Assembly: GCF_900114245.1 (NCBI RefSeq)
Contig: NZ_FOSK01000003.1
Coordinates: 186,001-250,000, forward strand
DNA from: Pseudovibrio ascidiaceicola
GTDB lineage: Bacteria > Pseudomonadota > Alphaproteobacteria > Rhizobiales > Stappiaceae
Direction: 5' to 3'
DNA: 64,000 nucleotides
The translations under genes were made by a program, and so were the position numbers. This document shows positions 28,162 to 36,581 of this stretch, in pieces (the first letter of the stretch is position 1; every line of letters starts with the position of its first letter). The notes below the pieces were generated by a model. The model worked only from the letters and a program-made list of their open reading frames with translations. It was not told the origin of the DNA and did not search any database.

Positions 28162-29118
28162 CTAGCGCCGCAGACACACCTGAAAGACCTGCTGTGCAAT
28201 TTCACGCACATCCGCATCATTCGGTCTGGTCAACAGATCCTCCCAAACACCCCGGTTCATCATTTCAGAGGAGGTACAACGACACGCCTGCTCACACACG
28301 CCAGCATCCACGGTCTGACTACAAGCCATCACGCAAGATTGCTGAAAGCTTCTGACCTGAACATCCCCCGCATTGGTACTAAGCACCCCAGCAGTCACGC
28401 CAGCCCAAACAACCCCGAACAGGATCGGTTGGTGCAGAAGGTAAGTCGCAAGGGAATGTCGACCGAACCACGCAAAACAACGCGAAATAACGCTTGGCGA
28501 CGCAGAACCGCGCAAAAGCCGCAAAAGGTCATAGCGATGCAGGATATCCCCGCACCCGATGCCCAGTAGCACAGGTCCAAACCAAGGAATAAGTGGCACA
28601 TAATCAACGGAAACTTCGGGCAGAGAGTTGAGCCCAAGCCAGAAAAACTGGCGATATGGCAGCACATAATCCCCGAGCCAGTGGTAGAGAAGGATCACCC
28701 CTGCCCCACATAACAACGCAAACACGTAATGAACGCGCAAAAACGGCAGGGCAAGAAGACTGGACACAACAATGGAATGCAAAATTCCAAAACGAACCCA
28801 TTGATCCTGAAAGATAAAGTAAGTCGCAACAGAAACCGCAAGTGCAGCAACTGCCACCTTTATCTCCCGGCGCCAGAAACTTTCCCACCGGATACCGCTT
28901 TTATGCGCCAGCACCAGACTGAACCCAACCAGAAACAGAAAACTGCCCGCGATCAACTGCGCAAACAACCGCCACCCCGGCGAACCGGAAACATCCCAGT
29001 CGACAACACCAAACCAAGAAAGATCCCAGGAGAAATGATAGATTGCCATTGTCAGGAGCGCGAGGCCGCGGGCGACATCCGCGAGGATAAGTCTTCCAGT
29101 CAATGGCTTTTGCTGCAC
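28162..29118 (-). CDS. DUF1624 (heparan-alpha-glucosaminide N-acetyltransferase-like) membrane protein
   Basis: 318 residues. The N-terminal about 230 residues hold seven to eight hydrophobic helices with the DUF1624 opening DVARGLALLTMAIYHFSWDL and the later FGRHSLATYLLHQP, typical of transmembrane acyltransferases that modify sugars with acetyl groups. The C-terminal about 65 residues form a soluble Cys-rich tail (CVMACSQTVDAGVCEQACRC plus a terminal CLRR) that probably folds through disulfides in the periplasm. Substrate unknown. Divergent from the RlpA gene. Confidence 0.85.
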   Translation of the reverse strand: MQQKPLTGRLILADVARGLALLTMAIYHFSWDLSWFGVVDWDVSGSPGWRLFAQLIAGSFLFLVGFSLVLAHKSGIRWESFWRREIKVAVAALAVSVATYFIFQDQWVRFGILHSIVVSSLLALPFLRVHYVFALLCGAGVILLYHWLGDYVLPYRQFFWLGLNSLPEVSVDYVPLIPWFGPVLLGIGCGDILHRYDLLRLLRGSASPSVISRCFAWFGRHSLATYLLHQPILFGVVWAGVTAGVLSTNAGDVQVRSFQQSCVMACSQTVDAGVCEQACRCTSSEMMNRGVWEDLLTRPNDADVREIAQQVFQVCLRR

Positions 29119-29284
29119 TTTATTCCCCTATCCGGAATATGTTCGCGCGGTACGCACCGCTACAAACGTGATCATTTTTTTCAATCTACATAAACCAACT
29201 CACCAACACAGAAAATCTCTCTGGTCCCTAAAACAAGGGAAACCCTGTATAATTGGCGTAGCTAAATTGCCAATAGGCCTCAGA

Positions 29285-29734
29285 ATGTCTTGTAACAACA
29301 AAAGCTTGGCTCATCGCAATGGTCGCATTTACGATCTCCTCCTGTTCATCATCGCCATTTTGATTGTGTCTGTCGCCTTCATCCTGCGCCCTCATCAGGT
29401 GGAAATTAAAAGAACATCTCAATGCGGAGAAGCCTCCTGGTATGCCCTCACGTCCCAAACGGCGAGCGGGGAAATGATGGATCCGGCCAAGCTCACGGCA
29501 GCTCACCTAACGCTGCCAATGGGCACAAGAGTTCTTGTAACCAACCTGTCAAACGGCAAATCTCTGACAGTACGGATAAATGATCGCGGCCCATATGCTC
29601 AAAACCGCTTGATTGATCTTTCCAAAGCAGCAGCCTCGGAACTGGGCTTTATTCAAAGCGGCGTAACACACGTGCGCATTTCAGTTGCGAATGAATTTAA
29701 GAAATACCTGAATGGACATAATTGTAAAAAATAG
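29285..29734 (+). CDS. RlpA-like double-psi beta-barrel protein
   Basis: 149 residues from ATG 29285. An in-frame start at 29168 would add 39 residues without homology. One membrane anchor near the N-terminus (about 18-37, LLLFIIAILIVSVAFIL) and a periplasmic RlpA domain: GEASWYA, the TASGEMMDP loop, AHLTLPMGTRVLVTNL and the catalytic-type NDRGPY with DLSKAAASELG. RlpA-type enzymes cleave denuded glycan strands at the septum in some bacteria. No SPOR domain and no lipobox here, so it is a short membrane-anchored form. It lies just before the DUF1402 lysozyme-fold gene. Confidence 0.88.
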   Translation: MSCNNKSLAHRNGRIYDLLLFIIAILIVSVAFILRPHQVEIKRTSQCGEASWYALTSQTASGEMMDPAKLTAAHLTLPMGTRVLVTNLSNGKSLTVRINDRGPYAQNRLIDLSKAAASELGFIQSGVTHVRISVANEFKKYLNGHNCKK

Positions 29735-29849
29735 CACCACACTTATGAGTGTAAGCAAAAACTAGCTTCTGAATAGATTTTTAGGACAATTCATCTAGAC
29801 ATAAAGCAATCAAAACCAACAGCAATTAATAGTGCAGAGTTCGATTGCT

Positions 29850-30827
29850 ATGACATTACACCGAAAAGCAAGTGCATTTATTCTAGCAACAGCCATAATA
29901 TTATCTTCACCTGACTTCTTGCTAAGCTCAGCACAGGCAAATGTTCCGCTTGTGGTTCCCTCTGGCAATCGCCTTCAAAGCCAGCCGACCATCCCCAGCG
30001 CATCTGCAACGCGTACCAAAGCCTTCAAACGAACCTATGAAAAAAAGTTTCAACGCATTCTCAAAGTGCTTAAACGAGAAGGCCGCCTGATCAAGAACAT
30101 CAAGAAGGTCGCCAGCCTTTACAACATAGACCCGGTCCATATCCTGGGAGCGATCGTCGGAGAGCATACCTACAATTACGATAGCCTCGACAGCGCTCAG
30201 GGCTATTACATGAAGGCCCTGCAATACGCGAGAATTCCTATTTCTTTCCAACATGATGGAGAGAAAGTTTGGAGTTTTGTAAAGCGCCCGCAGTTCAACA
30301 CATGCCGCAGAGAGGAAACCAGCAACAGTCGCTGGAGATGCTACGAACTCGTCTGGAACACAAGTTTCATGGGCAAGACAATCGGCGCAGTCCGCTACCC
30401 ACGAGAGCCCTTTCACAGAGCCTTTTTCAGACCAATGTTCGCAGGGCAAAGCTTTGGATTGGGCCAGATAACGCCGCTCACCGCATTAAAGATGAATGAC
30501 ATGGTCAGCAGCATCAGCGGTCTGCCAAAACTCAGCTCCAAAGATGCGTCTGGCCTTTACAAAACGGTGATGGATCCAAACAAATCAATTCACTACACCG
30601 CTGCAGTACTTAGAGACGCCATAAACGCCTACAAAAAAGTCGCTAACGTCGATATCTCCGAAAACCCAGGCCTCACGTCTACCCTATATAATCTCGGAAA
30701 CCCTTGGGAACGTGCCATTTCTTACCGAAACAAACGCAGAATAACACCCGCTCATTTGCCCCGAGAAAATTACTACGGCTGGCTCATCAACGAGCGCATC
30801 GACGAACTCCAGGCAATCCTTCGTTAA
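29850..30827 (+). CDS. DUF1402 family periplasmic protein
   Basis: 325 residues from ATG 29850; a GTG at 29832 adds six residues ahead of the signal peptide (about residues 1-31, cleaved after SAQA). The family has a lysozyme/transglycosylase-like region: ILGAIVGEHTYNYD places a glutamate where the catalytic acid would be, and GQSFGLGQITPLTALKMND matches the transglycosylase second motif. Two cysteines (TCRREE, WRCYEL) could bridge. Function unproven; with RlpA directly upstream a peptidoglycan role is a fair inference. Confidence 0.85.
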   Translation: MTLHRKASAFILATAIILSSPDFLLSSAQANVPLVVPSGNRLQSQPTIPSASATRTKAFKRTYEKKFQRILKVLKREGRLIKNIKKVASLYNIDPVHILGAIVGEHTYNYDSLDSAQGYYMKALQYARIPISFQHDGEKVWSFVKRPQFNTCRREETSNSRWRCYELVWNTSFMGKTIGAVRYPREPFHRAFFRPMFAGQSFGLGQITPLTALKMNDMVSSISGLPKLSSKDASGLYKTVMDPNKSIHYTAAVLRDAINAYKKVANVDISENPGLTSTLYNLGNPWERAISYRNKRRITPAHLPRENYYGWLINERIDELQAILR

Positions 30828-30828
30828 A

Positions 30829-30850
30829 AAGGGGAGCACAAACTCCCCTT
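30829..30850. terminator. Bidirectional terminator
   Basis: AAGGGGAG (30829-30836) pairs with CTCCCCTT (30843-30850). The T-run is stronger on the minus strand, so it mainly terminates the metallo-hydrolase gene. A palindrome, ATAACCATTGGTTAT (about 30860-30874), overlaps that gene's stop codon. Confidence 0.72.
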
Positions 30851-30872
30851 CACGCTCTCAGATAACCATTGG

Positions 30873-31538
30873 TTATTTTAGATATGGGTTGTTCAGCCTT
30901 TCGTGGCCAAGCGAAGAAGCTGGCCCATGCCCAGGCAGGAAAGTAATGTCATCACCCAGCGGCAAAAGCTTTTCCTTGATTGAGGCGATGAGCGTATCAT
31001 GATCACCACCCGGCAGATCAGTTCGCCCAATCGATCCTGCAAACAGCACATCGCCCGAAATCGCCAGTTTCAGGTCCTTGTTGTAAAACACCACATGCCC
31101 AGGAGCATGACCTGGGCAGTGTAGAACCTGAAACTCAGCACCCGCAGCAGTAACCACATCACCCTCAACAAGCCATTGATCTGGCTCCACTTTCTTGACG
31201 GCATCCAAACCAAACTGTTTGGCCTGATCTTCAACACGATCAATCAGTGGGCGATCATCTTCATGAGGGCCAATCACTTTAACATTCAACGTTTCTGCCA
31301 ATTCAGCAGCACCGCCAATATGGTCGATATGCCCATGAGTGATGAGAATATGCTCTACCGTCACATCCAGCTCTTTAAGTGCAGCAAGAATGTGATCCAC
31401 ATCCCCACCAGGATCAACAACAACAGCTTTACGCGTATTCTTGTTCCAGACGATGCTACAGTTCTGCTGGAAGGCAGTGACCGGTACAACAGTTATCTGA
31501 ATTCCCGTCAGATCTGCTTTATTGCTGGCATCACTCAT
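30873..31538 (-). CDS. MBL-fold metallo-hydrolase (glyoxalase II-like, YcbL type)
   Basis: 221 residues, a single metallo-beta-lactamase domain without the C-terminal glutathione domain of GloB. The zinc signature HGHIDH is at residues 68-73 (H68, H70, D72, H73), with further ligands in HCPGHAPGH and SGDVLF, and the last histidine in LPGHGP. It resembles YcbL/type II glyoxalases that hydrolyse thioesters such as lactoylglutathione; exact substrate uncertain. Monocistronic. Confidence 0.9.
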   Translation of the reverse strand: MSDASNKADLTGIQITVVPVTAFQQNCSIVWNKNTRKAVVVDPGGDVDHILAALKELDVTVEHILITHGHIDHIGGAAELAETLNVKVIGPHEDDRPLIDRVEDQAKQFGLDAVKKVEPDQWLVEGDVVTAAGAEFQVLHCPGHAPGHVVFYNKDLKLAISGDVLFAGSIGRTDLPGGDHDTLIASIKEKLLPLGDDITFLPGHGPASSLGHERLNNPYLK

Positions 31539-32085
31539 AAGTGCTTCATCTCCAAATTCCGAATTCTTCGCACCATACAGTAATCAGATATGCTGGGCTA
31601 CTCTCAGCCCTTTCAGAAACCTGCTAATATTACGACTTTCAAATACAACCCCAAAACCAAGCCTCTGCAAATACCATTTATGATTGCAGCGATAGTCAAA
31701 CATGCAAATATCATTTATCTTCGCAAAATTATTCGATATTTTAGATGTAAATAATGTGATTTTATCCTCCCATTTCTGGCTACACCCCCAATTTCATAGG
31801 GTTTTACCTCCACCTTCCCTAGGAAAAGCTTGCCCTATTACCAAACTGAACCCTATGATATGCCGCGCATACGTAAAGACTGCCTATGTTGAACTGGCCA
31901 CTATTATTAACCGGCCAAGCAATTAGGGAGTATTTGCGATGCAAGGCAGGTAGGAGCTCTTAACCAAAGCCCCAATAAGACATTTGATTTATTTTTTGTG
32001 TGTTTTCGGACGGGCAATTGGCTTTGAGAAAGCGAGTACATGCGGATACTGGCAGGTTTAAATCCGCAGGAAAGGCGATATTGTA
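31539..32085. other. Intergenic region with a long A/T-rich leader of the cold-shock gene
   Basis: About 550 bases. No gene recognised. A mini-frame of four codons (31939, behind AGGGAG) could be a leader peptide but may be chance. At the right end TGCGGAT (32041-32047) pairs with ATCCGCA (32062-32068), a hairpin whose 3' side abuts the AGGAAAGG ribosome site of the cold-shock gene. Confidence 0.45.
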
Positions 32086-32733
32086 ATGCATAATGGGAAT
32101 TCGGGTCGTCGTCCACGCAGCAAGCGAGGCGGCAAGCGCGAATTTGGGGATTCGCAGAATTTCGGCCCGGAGTTTGGGGCACCAGCATATTTTCCAGGAG
32201 ATTCCGAGCGCGGCGCCTACGCGCCTCCTGTGGTGGAAAATGAACGCAGAGGTCCCTACGGTAACCGCAGTCCGGGAGGATACGGCGGAGACCGGAATAA
32301 CGACTATCGCGCGAGCGGGCATGGCGACAATGACCGTGGCGGCGGGTATGGCAACCGTGGTGGTAGCGGCGGAGGCGGTGGCTTCCGGGACGGACCAAAC
32401 GGTGGAGGCGGCGGACGTCGCAGCTACCCACCAGTTGAACGGGGACCTCGCCAATCTGGCACTGTCAAGTTCTTCAAGCTGGATAAGGGCTTCGGCTTCA
32501 TCACACCAGATGATGGCGAAAGCGATGTATTCGTCCATATCTCAGCTGTTGAGCGCTCCGGTCTGACGACGCTTGATAGCGGGCAGCGGATTTCCTTTGA
32601 GACAGAACCTGATCGCCGGGGCAAAGGTCCAAAGGCAGTTGAACTGCGACTGGAAGACGGCACAGCTTCATCTGACACAGCTGAATCTCAGCCAGAGATG
32701 CGCGACGACTTTGACAGCATAGGCCAGGACTAA
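32086..32733 (+). CDS. Cold-shock domain protein with disordered Gly/Arg-rich N-terminus
   Basis: 215 residues. The first about 120 are low-complexity: basic (RRPRSKRGGKR), then Gly/Arg/Asn/Asp-rich with RGG-like pieces and long glycine runs. One cold-shock domain follows (about 122-190) with RNP1-like KGFGFI and RNP2-like VFVHIS motifs that bind single-stranded RNA or DNA. An acidic tail of about 25 residues ends the protein. Ordinary CspA proteins have only about 70 residues. This layout resembles RNA-binding condensate formers, but condensation is inference. Confidence 0.88.
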   Translation: MHNGNSGRRPRSKRGGKREFGDSQNFGPEFGAPAYFPGDSERGAYAPPVVENERRGPYGNRSPGGYGGDRNNDYRASGHGDNDRGGGYGNRGGSGGGGGFRDGPNGGGGGRRSYPPVERGPRQSGTVKFFKLDKGFGFITPDDGESDVFVHISAVERSGLTTLDSGQRISFETEPDRRGKGPKAVELRLEDGTASSDTAESQPEMRDDFDSIGQD

Positions 32734-32760
32734 CCGCCTAGGACCTGCACTGTTGATTTA

Positions 32761-32791
32761 CTAAAGGCAGCACTTTGCTGCCTTTAGTTTT
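32761..32791 (+). terminator. Terminator of the cold-shock gene
   Basis: A perfect 12-bp stem (CTAAAGGCAGCA / TGCTGCCTTTAG) over a 3-base loop, followed by TTTT. Confidence 0.88.
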
Positions 32792-32930
32792 GGGCTCAGT
32801 AGAGTGCTTTGCGCCTTGTGTCCCTGCCCACCATCAGACTATAAGGCCGACAACAAACCTATTAACAAGAGCGCCTCTAGAGAACTCCACCCTGGCAGCA
32901 GCGCACGATAAAGGCCAACAGGCGCCCACC

Positions 32931-33785
32931 ATGAACTATCGGCACATTTACCACGCAGGCAACATTGGCGATGTACTCAAACATATCGTCCTCGCCAACA
33001 TCTTGAAGTACCTCCAGAAAAAAGATGGAGCCTACAGAGTACTGGACACGCATGCGGGAATTGGCCTGTATGATCTGACCTCTGAAGAAGCCCAGAAAAC
33101 CGGAGAGTGGCAGCAAGGCGTCGGCAAAGTGCTGGAAAACCTTGGCAATGCGCCAGATCCAGTGAAGGAAGTTCTCGCGCCCTGGCTGGAAACAGTCGAG
33201 AATCTCAACCCGGGCGGTGGTGTACAATTTTACCCTGGCTCCCCTGAAATTGCTTGCATGCTAGCCAGAAAGCAGGACCGCCTGACGCTCACAGAACTTC
33301 ATCCAGAAGATTTTGAAGAGCTGAAAAACAATTACGGCGGGGACAAAAAGGTCAAGGTCATTGCACTGGATGCCTGGCTCGCATTGGGTAGCTTCCTCCC
33401 CCCAAAAGAAAGACGCGGTGTCGTCTTGATCGATCCGGCGTTCGAAGTGGAAGATGAATTCGCACGCGTTGCAGATGGTGTTATCCGTGGTTGGAAGAGA
33501 TGGCCAACTGGAACATTTGCTATTTGGTATCCAGTCAAAAACTTCAGTGCAGTTCGCCAACTCATTGCTACACTTGACGAAGCTGGCATCCGCAACACTA
33601 TGAAAATCGAATTGTCGGCTGGTAAAGTCAGCAAGGACGCGCCAATGAAGGCCAGCGGGATGTTGGTCATCAATCCTCCTTGGACACTCACAAAAGACAT
33701 GAACGCCGCCCTGCCATGGCTCTGCAAAACTCTGACGCAAGGCATCAACCCGTCATGGAACGTGGAGCAGGTTATTCCTGAGTAA
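32931..33785 (+). CDS. rlmJ: 23S rRNA (adenine(2030)-N6)-methyltransferase
   Basis: 284 residues from ATG 32931, where the family's N-terminus NYRHIYHAGNIGDVLKH begins; an upstream in-frame start would add 52 unrelated residues and overlap the previous terminator. E. coli RlmJ has 280 residues. SAM binding is suggested by LDTHAGIGLYDL. The catalytic (D/N)PP(Y/F) motif reads DPAF here (LIDPAFEVED): the second proline is replaced by Ala, unlike most members. Modifies A2030 of 23S rRNA. Confidence 0.93.
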   Translation: MNYRHIYHAGNIGDVLKHIVLANILKYLQKKDGAYRVLDTHAGIGLYDLTSEEAQKTGEWQQGVGKVLENLGNAPDPVKEVLAPWLETVENLNPGGGVQFYPGSPEIACMLARKQDRLTLTELHPEDFEELKNNYGGDKKVKVIALDAWLALGSFLPPKERRGVVLIDPAFEVEDEFARVADGVIRGWKRWPTGTFAIWYPVKNFSAVRQLIATLDEAGIRNTMKIELSAGKVSKDAPMKASGMLVINPPWTLTKDMNAALPWLCKTLTQGINPSWNVEQVIPE

Positions 33786-33963
33786 CCCCTCAGAACCTTT
33801 GATTGACCCAAAACAGCAAATCACTGATTGCTAGAAGCGCAGGGCCAAAGCTCATGCGCTTTTAGTATCTCGTCGCGCCTCACAAAGAGGCTGGTGCATA
33901 AACGCTTCCTGCAGGCAGCTATCCGCTGCTTCAGACCAGCCAGCCTTTCCGTGGAGAGTGTTA

Positions 33964-34488
33964 ATGCGCGCGAGATCAATCCTAACTCTGTTGACTACAA
34001 CTGTACTAAGTGTTGCCACCGGAACGACGTTTGCTGCTGATCTGGTTCCTCCGGGGAGCTATGACACAACCATCCCGCAGATAGACGAAGAGGATTTCAT
34101 TGATCCAAATGAGAAAGTCTATTTCGGATGGTCCGGCGATTATCTGCCAGCTTGTGACTCCGGTTCGGCACAAAGAGCCGTCGCACGACAAATCGCACGT
34201 GCTGTTCCAAGTTATTATGACGGATTAGAGATCAAACTGATCGAAGAAATTCGCGAGTCGGATTTCACGATCAGGCGGCCAAGCCCAGTGGGTCGCCGCT
34301 ATTGCAATGGCGTAGCAACACTAAGCGACGACACCCGCCACCGCATCTATTATGCACTGGTGCAGTATGATGGCTTCCTTGGCCTTTCATGGGGCGTCAA
34401 AGCTTGCCTTGACGGCCTCGACAAGTTCAGGGTCTACGATGGCGAATGCCGGACAGTTAGGCCAGAGCAGGAAATCATACCCCGCTAA
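33964..34488 (+). CDS. Secreted hypothetical protein
   Basis: 174 residues from ATG 33964, with GGAGAG upstream. A signal peptide (about residues 1-25, ending TTFAADL) is followed by a mature protein with four cysteines (PACDSG, RYCNGV, KACLDG, GECRTV), which would suit two disulfides. The part from about residue 65 (AVARQIARAVPSYYDGLEIKL) to the end looks like one compact alpha/beta domain. No family I can name. A long imperfect hairpin follows it. Confidence 0.65.
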   Translation: MRARSILTLLTTTVLSVATGTTFAADLVPPGSYDTTIPQIDEEDFIDPNEKVYFGWSGDYLPACDSGSAQRAVARQIARAVPSYYDGLEIKLIEEIRESDFTIRRPSPVGRRYCNGVATLSDDTRHRIYYALVQYDGFLGLSWGVKACLDGLDKFRVYDGECRTVRPEQEIIPR

Positions 34489-34515
34489 CGCAACGCCTTG
34501 CTACATCATGCCTCC

Positions 34516-34563
34516 TAGGACTGTGTGCACATGAGATTTATATTCGATCTCAGCACAGTCCTA
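34516..34563. repeat. Inverted repeat between the secreted protein gene and hemG
   Basis: TAGGACTGTG (34516-34525) pairs perfectly with CACAGTCCTA (34554-34563). Inner GAGAT/ATCTC pairing extends the hairpin. No T-run follows. It ends 14 bases before the hemG ATG, so it could shape hemG mRNA translation or be a remnant of a mobile end. Confidence 0.6.
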
Positions 34564-34577
34564 CGGGTTCACAACTG

Positions 34578-35104
34578 ATGAAATACTATCTCGCCTACGC
34601 CAGTCATGATGGCCAAACTAAAAAATAATTGGCAAGATCTCAGAGTTTCTTGAAAAGAATGGAGAAAAGATCGTCTTCCTCCCTCTTGTAACAGGGGTGG
34701 AACAGCTCCCAACTGATTTGAAGAACAACCGAATTCTCATTGGAGCCCCTATCCGCTATGGCTTCCATTTACGTCCGGTTCGCCAGTTTGTCAGCCGCAA
34801 TTTGGCCGAACTGAATCAGGCACATACAGCTTTCTTTTCAGTCAACCTGACAGCCCGAAAGCCGGAGAAGAGCACCCCGCAAACCAACGCATACCTCAGG
34901 AAATACTTGGAGAAATCGAAGTTTGAGCCAAAGAAGGCTGCTGTCTTTGCAGGTGCTCTCAACTATCCTGACTACAAGCCGTGGGATCGGGTAATGATCC
35001 AACTCATCATGAAGATGACCAATGGCCCGACAGACCCCAAACTCACCGTCGAATTTACAGATTGGATTGCTGTCGAGCATTTTGCGAAGGAGCTCACCCA
35101 GTAA
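34578..35104 (+). pseudogene. hemG: Frameshifted menaquinone-dependent protoporphyrinogen IX dehydrogenase
   Basis: The flavodoxin-like HemG protein is split between two frames. Frame 1 starts at ATG 34578 (MKYYLAYASHDGQTKK) and stops at 34626. The rest (IIGKISEFLEKNG onward, with GAPIRYGFHLRPV, SVNLTARKPEK and IMKMTNGPTD) continues in another frame to 35104. The break falls in an A6 tract at 34620-34625. Seven A would restore one frame whose length aligns without gaps to E. coli HemG around DGQTREIASYL. Downstream codons are intact and conserved, so the lesion is recent, a read error, or bypassed by slippage. HemG oxidises protoporphyrinogen IX in haem synthesis; most alphaproteobacteria use HemJ, so this copy may be acquired and dispensable. 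Confidence 0.85.
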
Positions 35105-35185
35105 CCGCAAGCTCTGACACAATCAAATCGAAGTCCCTTGCATTATTGGAAGAAACACGGATATCGTGCAGACCACTCAATTCTC

Positions 35186-35250
35186 CTAGAGCGTATCACC
35201 GAATGCACCTCCGGGTTTCGGATAAGGATGCGCGTTGCAACATGATCTAG
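35186..35250. repeat. Dispersed repeat family A, copy 2 (decayed)
   Basis: Begins CTAGAGCGTATCACCGAA and contains GGTTTCGGATAAGGATGCGC, matching the left and middle parts of family A. The central AAAAGTGG is lost. It ends with GATCTAG. It lies between hemG and the first GST gene and replaces most of the space where a promoter would sit. Confidence 0.6.
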
Positions 35251-35269
35251 TGTTTTACAGGTGGCTGCC

Positions 35270-35887
35270 ATGCAAACTCTCCGTTCCTCCAGCGCTTCTC
35301 CATTTGGTCGCAAAATCAAGCTCGCACTGTACGTGCTAGGCTTCGCAGACAAAGTGAATGTTGAAGTCGCACAGACACTCGATCCCAATGACACGCTCCG
35401 CCAGCAAAACCCACTCGGTAAAATCCCATGTCTTGTCCTTGAAGACGGCAACGTACTCTACGACAGCCGCGTCATCACTGAATATCTGGACTATACAGCT
35501 GGTGGCGAAAAGCTGTTTCCAGCAGGTGCTGAACGATTTGAAATTCTGACCAAACAAGCTCTTGCAGATGGTATCTGCGATGCAGCAATCCAGATCGTTT
35601 ATGAAAGCCGTATGCGTCCTGAAGAGAAGAAGCATCAGGACTGGGTGGATTACCAACAGGCCAAGGTTGATCGTGCGCTGACAGCCTTCGAAAACAACCC
35701 ATTGCCAAAAGTCCAACACAACTCACCTGATGCAGCTCAGATCGCACTCGCATGTGCTCTTGGGTATCTTGATCTTCGTTTCGCTGGTGAATGGCGAAAA
35801 TCATATCCAACACTCGTTGCATGGCTGGATGACTTCGCTTCAAGCGTACCGTCATTTGACAAAACCAAAGCTGAGCCGGGAGTTTAG
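35270..35887 (+). CDS. Glutathione S-transferase family protein, copy 1
   Basis: 205 residues from ATG 35270 with AGGTGG upstream. N-terminal thioredoxin-like domain (about 1-78) with the glutathione-binding PCLVLEDG turn and YDSRVI (the cis-proline and SxR-type motif), then an all-helical C-terminal domain. The likely catalytic Ser is in SSASPFGRK. The next gene, five bases on, is a clear paralogue (YDSRV, KQALADGI/KQAMADGI, AQIALAC..GYLDLR shared). Substrate unknown. Confidence 0.88.
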   Translation: MQTLRSSSASPFGRKIKLALYVLGFADKVNVEVAQTLDPNDTLRQQNPLGKIPCLVLEDGNVLYDSRVITEYLDYTAGGEKLFPAGAERFEILTKQALADGICDAAIQIVYESRMRPEEKKHQDWVDYQQAKVDRALTAFENNPLPKVQHNSPDAAQIALACALGYLDLRFAGEWRKSYPTLVAWLDDFASSVPSFDKTKAEPGV

Positions 35888-35892
35888 GCAAA

Positions 35893-36525
35893 ATGGTCAT
35901 CCTCCGCACATCACCAACCTCCCCTTATGGACGAAAAGCGCGTATCGCTGCTGCTGTTCTGGGACTTCAGGAACTGGTGAAAGTCGATTGGGCTGACACA
36001 AGAGCATCCGAGGGCTCTTTGTACGAGCAGAATCCACTTGCAAAAGTCCCGACACTTTTGCTGGAAAACGGCGACATCGTCTATGATAGCCGCGTCGCAC
36101 TGGAGCTGCTCGACACTCTGGCTGGCGGAGGCAAAATCATCCCGACAGACGACACCCGCATCTCAGCCCTGACAAAACAAGCAATGGCGGATGGCATCAC
36201 TGATGCCGCCATTCAGGCTCAGATTGAAACAAGGAACCATCCAGAGGAACACTGGAACCGGACCTGGATCGACCGGCAACAAGGAAAAGTTGATCGCACT
36301 TTGAAAGCCTTCAATGACCATCCTTTGCCAACTCCAGCCGAAACCAATGGCATTCCGGACTGTGCCCAGATCGCTCTTGCTTGTTCATTAGGTTATCTCG
36401 ATTTACGAGCGAATGGGGATTGGCGGCAGAACAACCCGCAACTGGTTCGTTGGCATGAAGCTTTCGTTGCGCAGGTTCCGGCCTACAACGAAACACAGGC
36501 ACCAGAAATGCTTGAAAGAAGCTGA
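35893..36525 (+). CDS. Glutathione S-transferase family protein, copy 2
   Basis: 210 residues, same two-domain layout as copy 1: TSPTSPYGRK with the candidate catalytic Ser, VPTLLLENGD, YDSRVALELL and the C-terminal CAQIALACSLGYLDLR. The five-base spacing makes it the second gene of a two-gene operon, evidently born by tandem duplication. The two have diverged over most of their length, so their substrates probably differ. A bidirectional terminator follows. Confidence 0.88.
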   Translation: MVILRTSPTSPYGRKARIAAAVLGLQELVKVDWADTRASEGSLYEQNPLAKVPTLLLENGDIVYDSRVALELLDTLAGGGKIIPTDDTRISALTKQAMADGITDAAIQAQIETRNHPEEHWNRTWIDRQQGKVDRTLKAFNDHPLPTPAETNGIPDCAQIALACSLGYLDLRANGDWRQNNPQLVRWHEAFVAQVPAYNETQAPEMLERS

Positions 36526-36532
36526 AAGCAAA

Positions 36533-36561
36533 AAAGGCGCATGCCGGAAGCATGCGCCTTT
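36533..36561. terminator. Bidirectional terminator
   Basis: AAAGGCGCATGC (36533-36544) pairs perfectly with GCATGCGCCTTT (36550-36561), between the GST operon and the converging outer-membrane protein gene. Confidence 0.88.
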
Positions 36562-36581
36562 AAAGCAGAAAATCAGTTCAA

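Noticed and set aside
31939-31953. Four-codon leader frame ahead of the cold-shock gene
   Set aside because: Too short to judge; no regulatory codons and no attenuator visible beside it.
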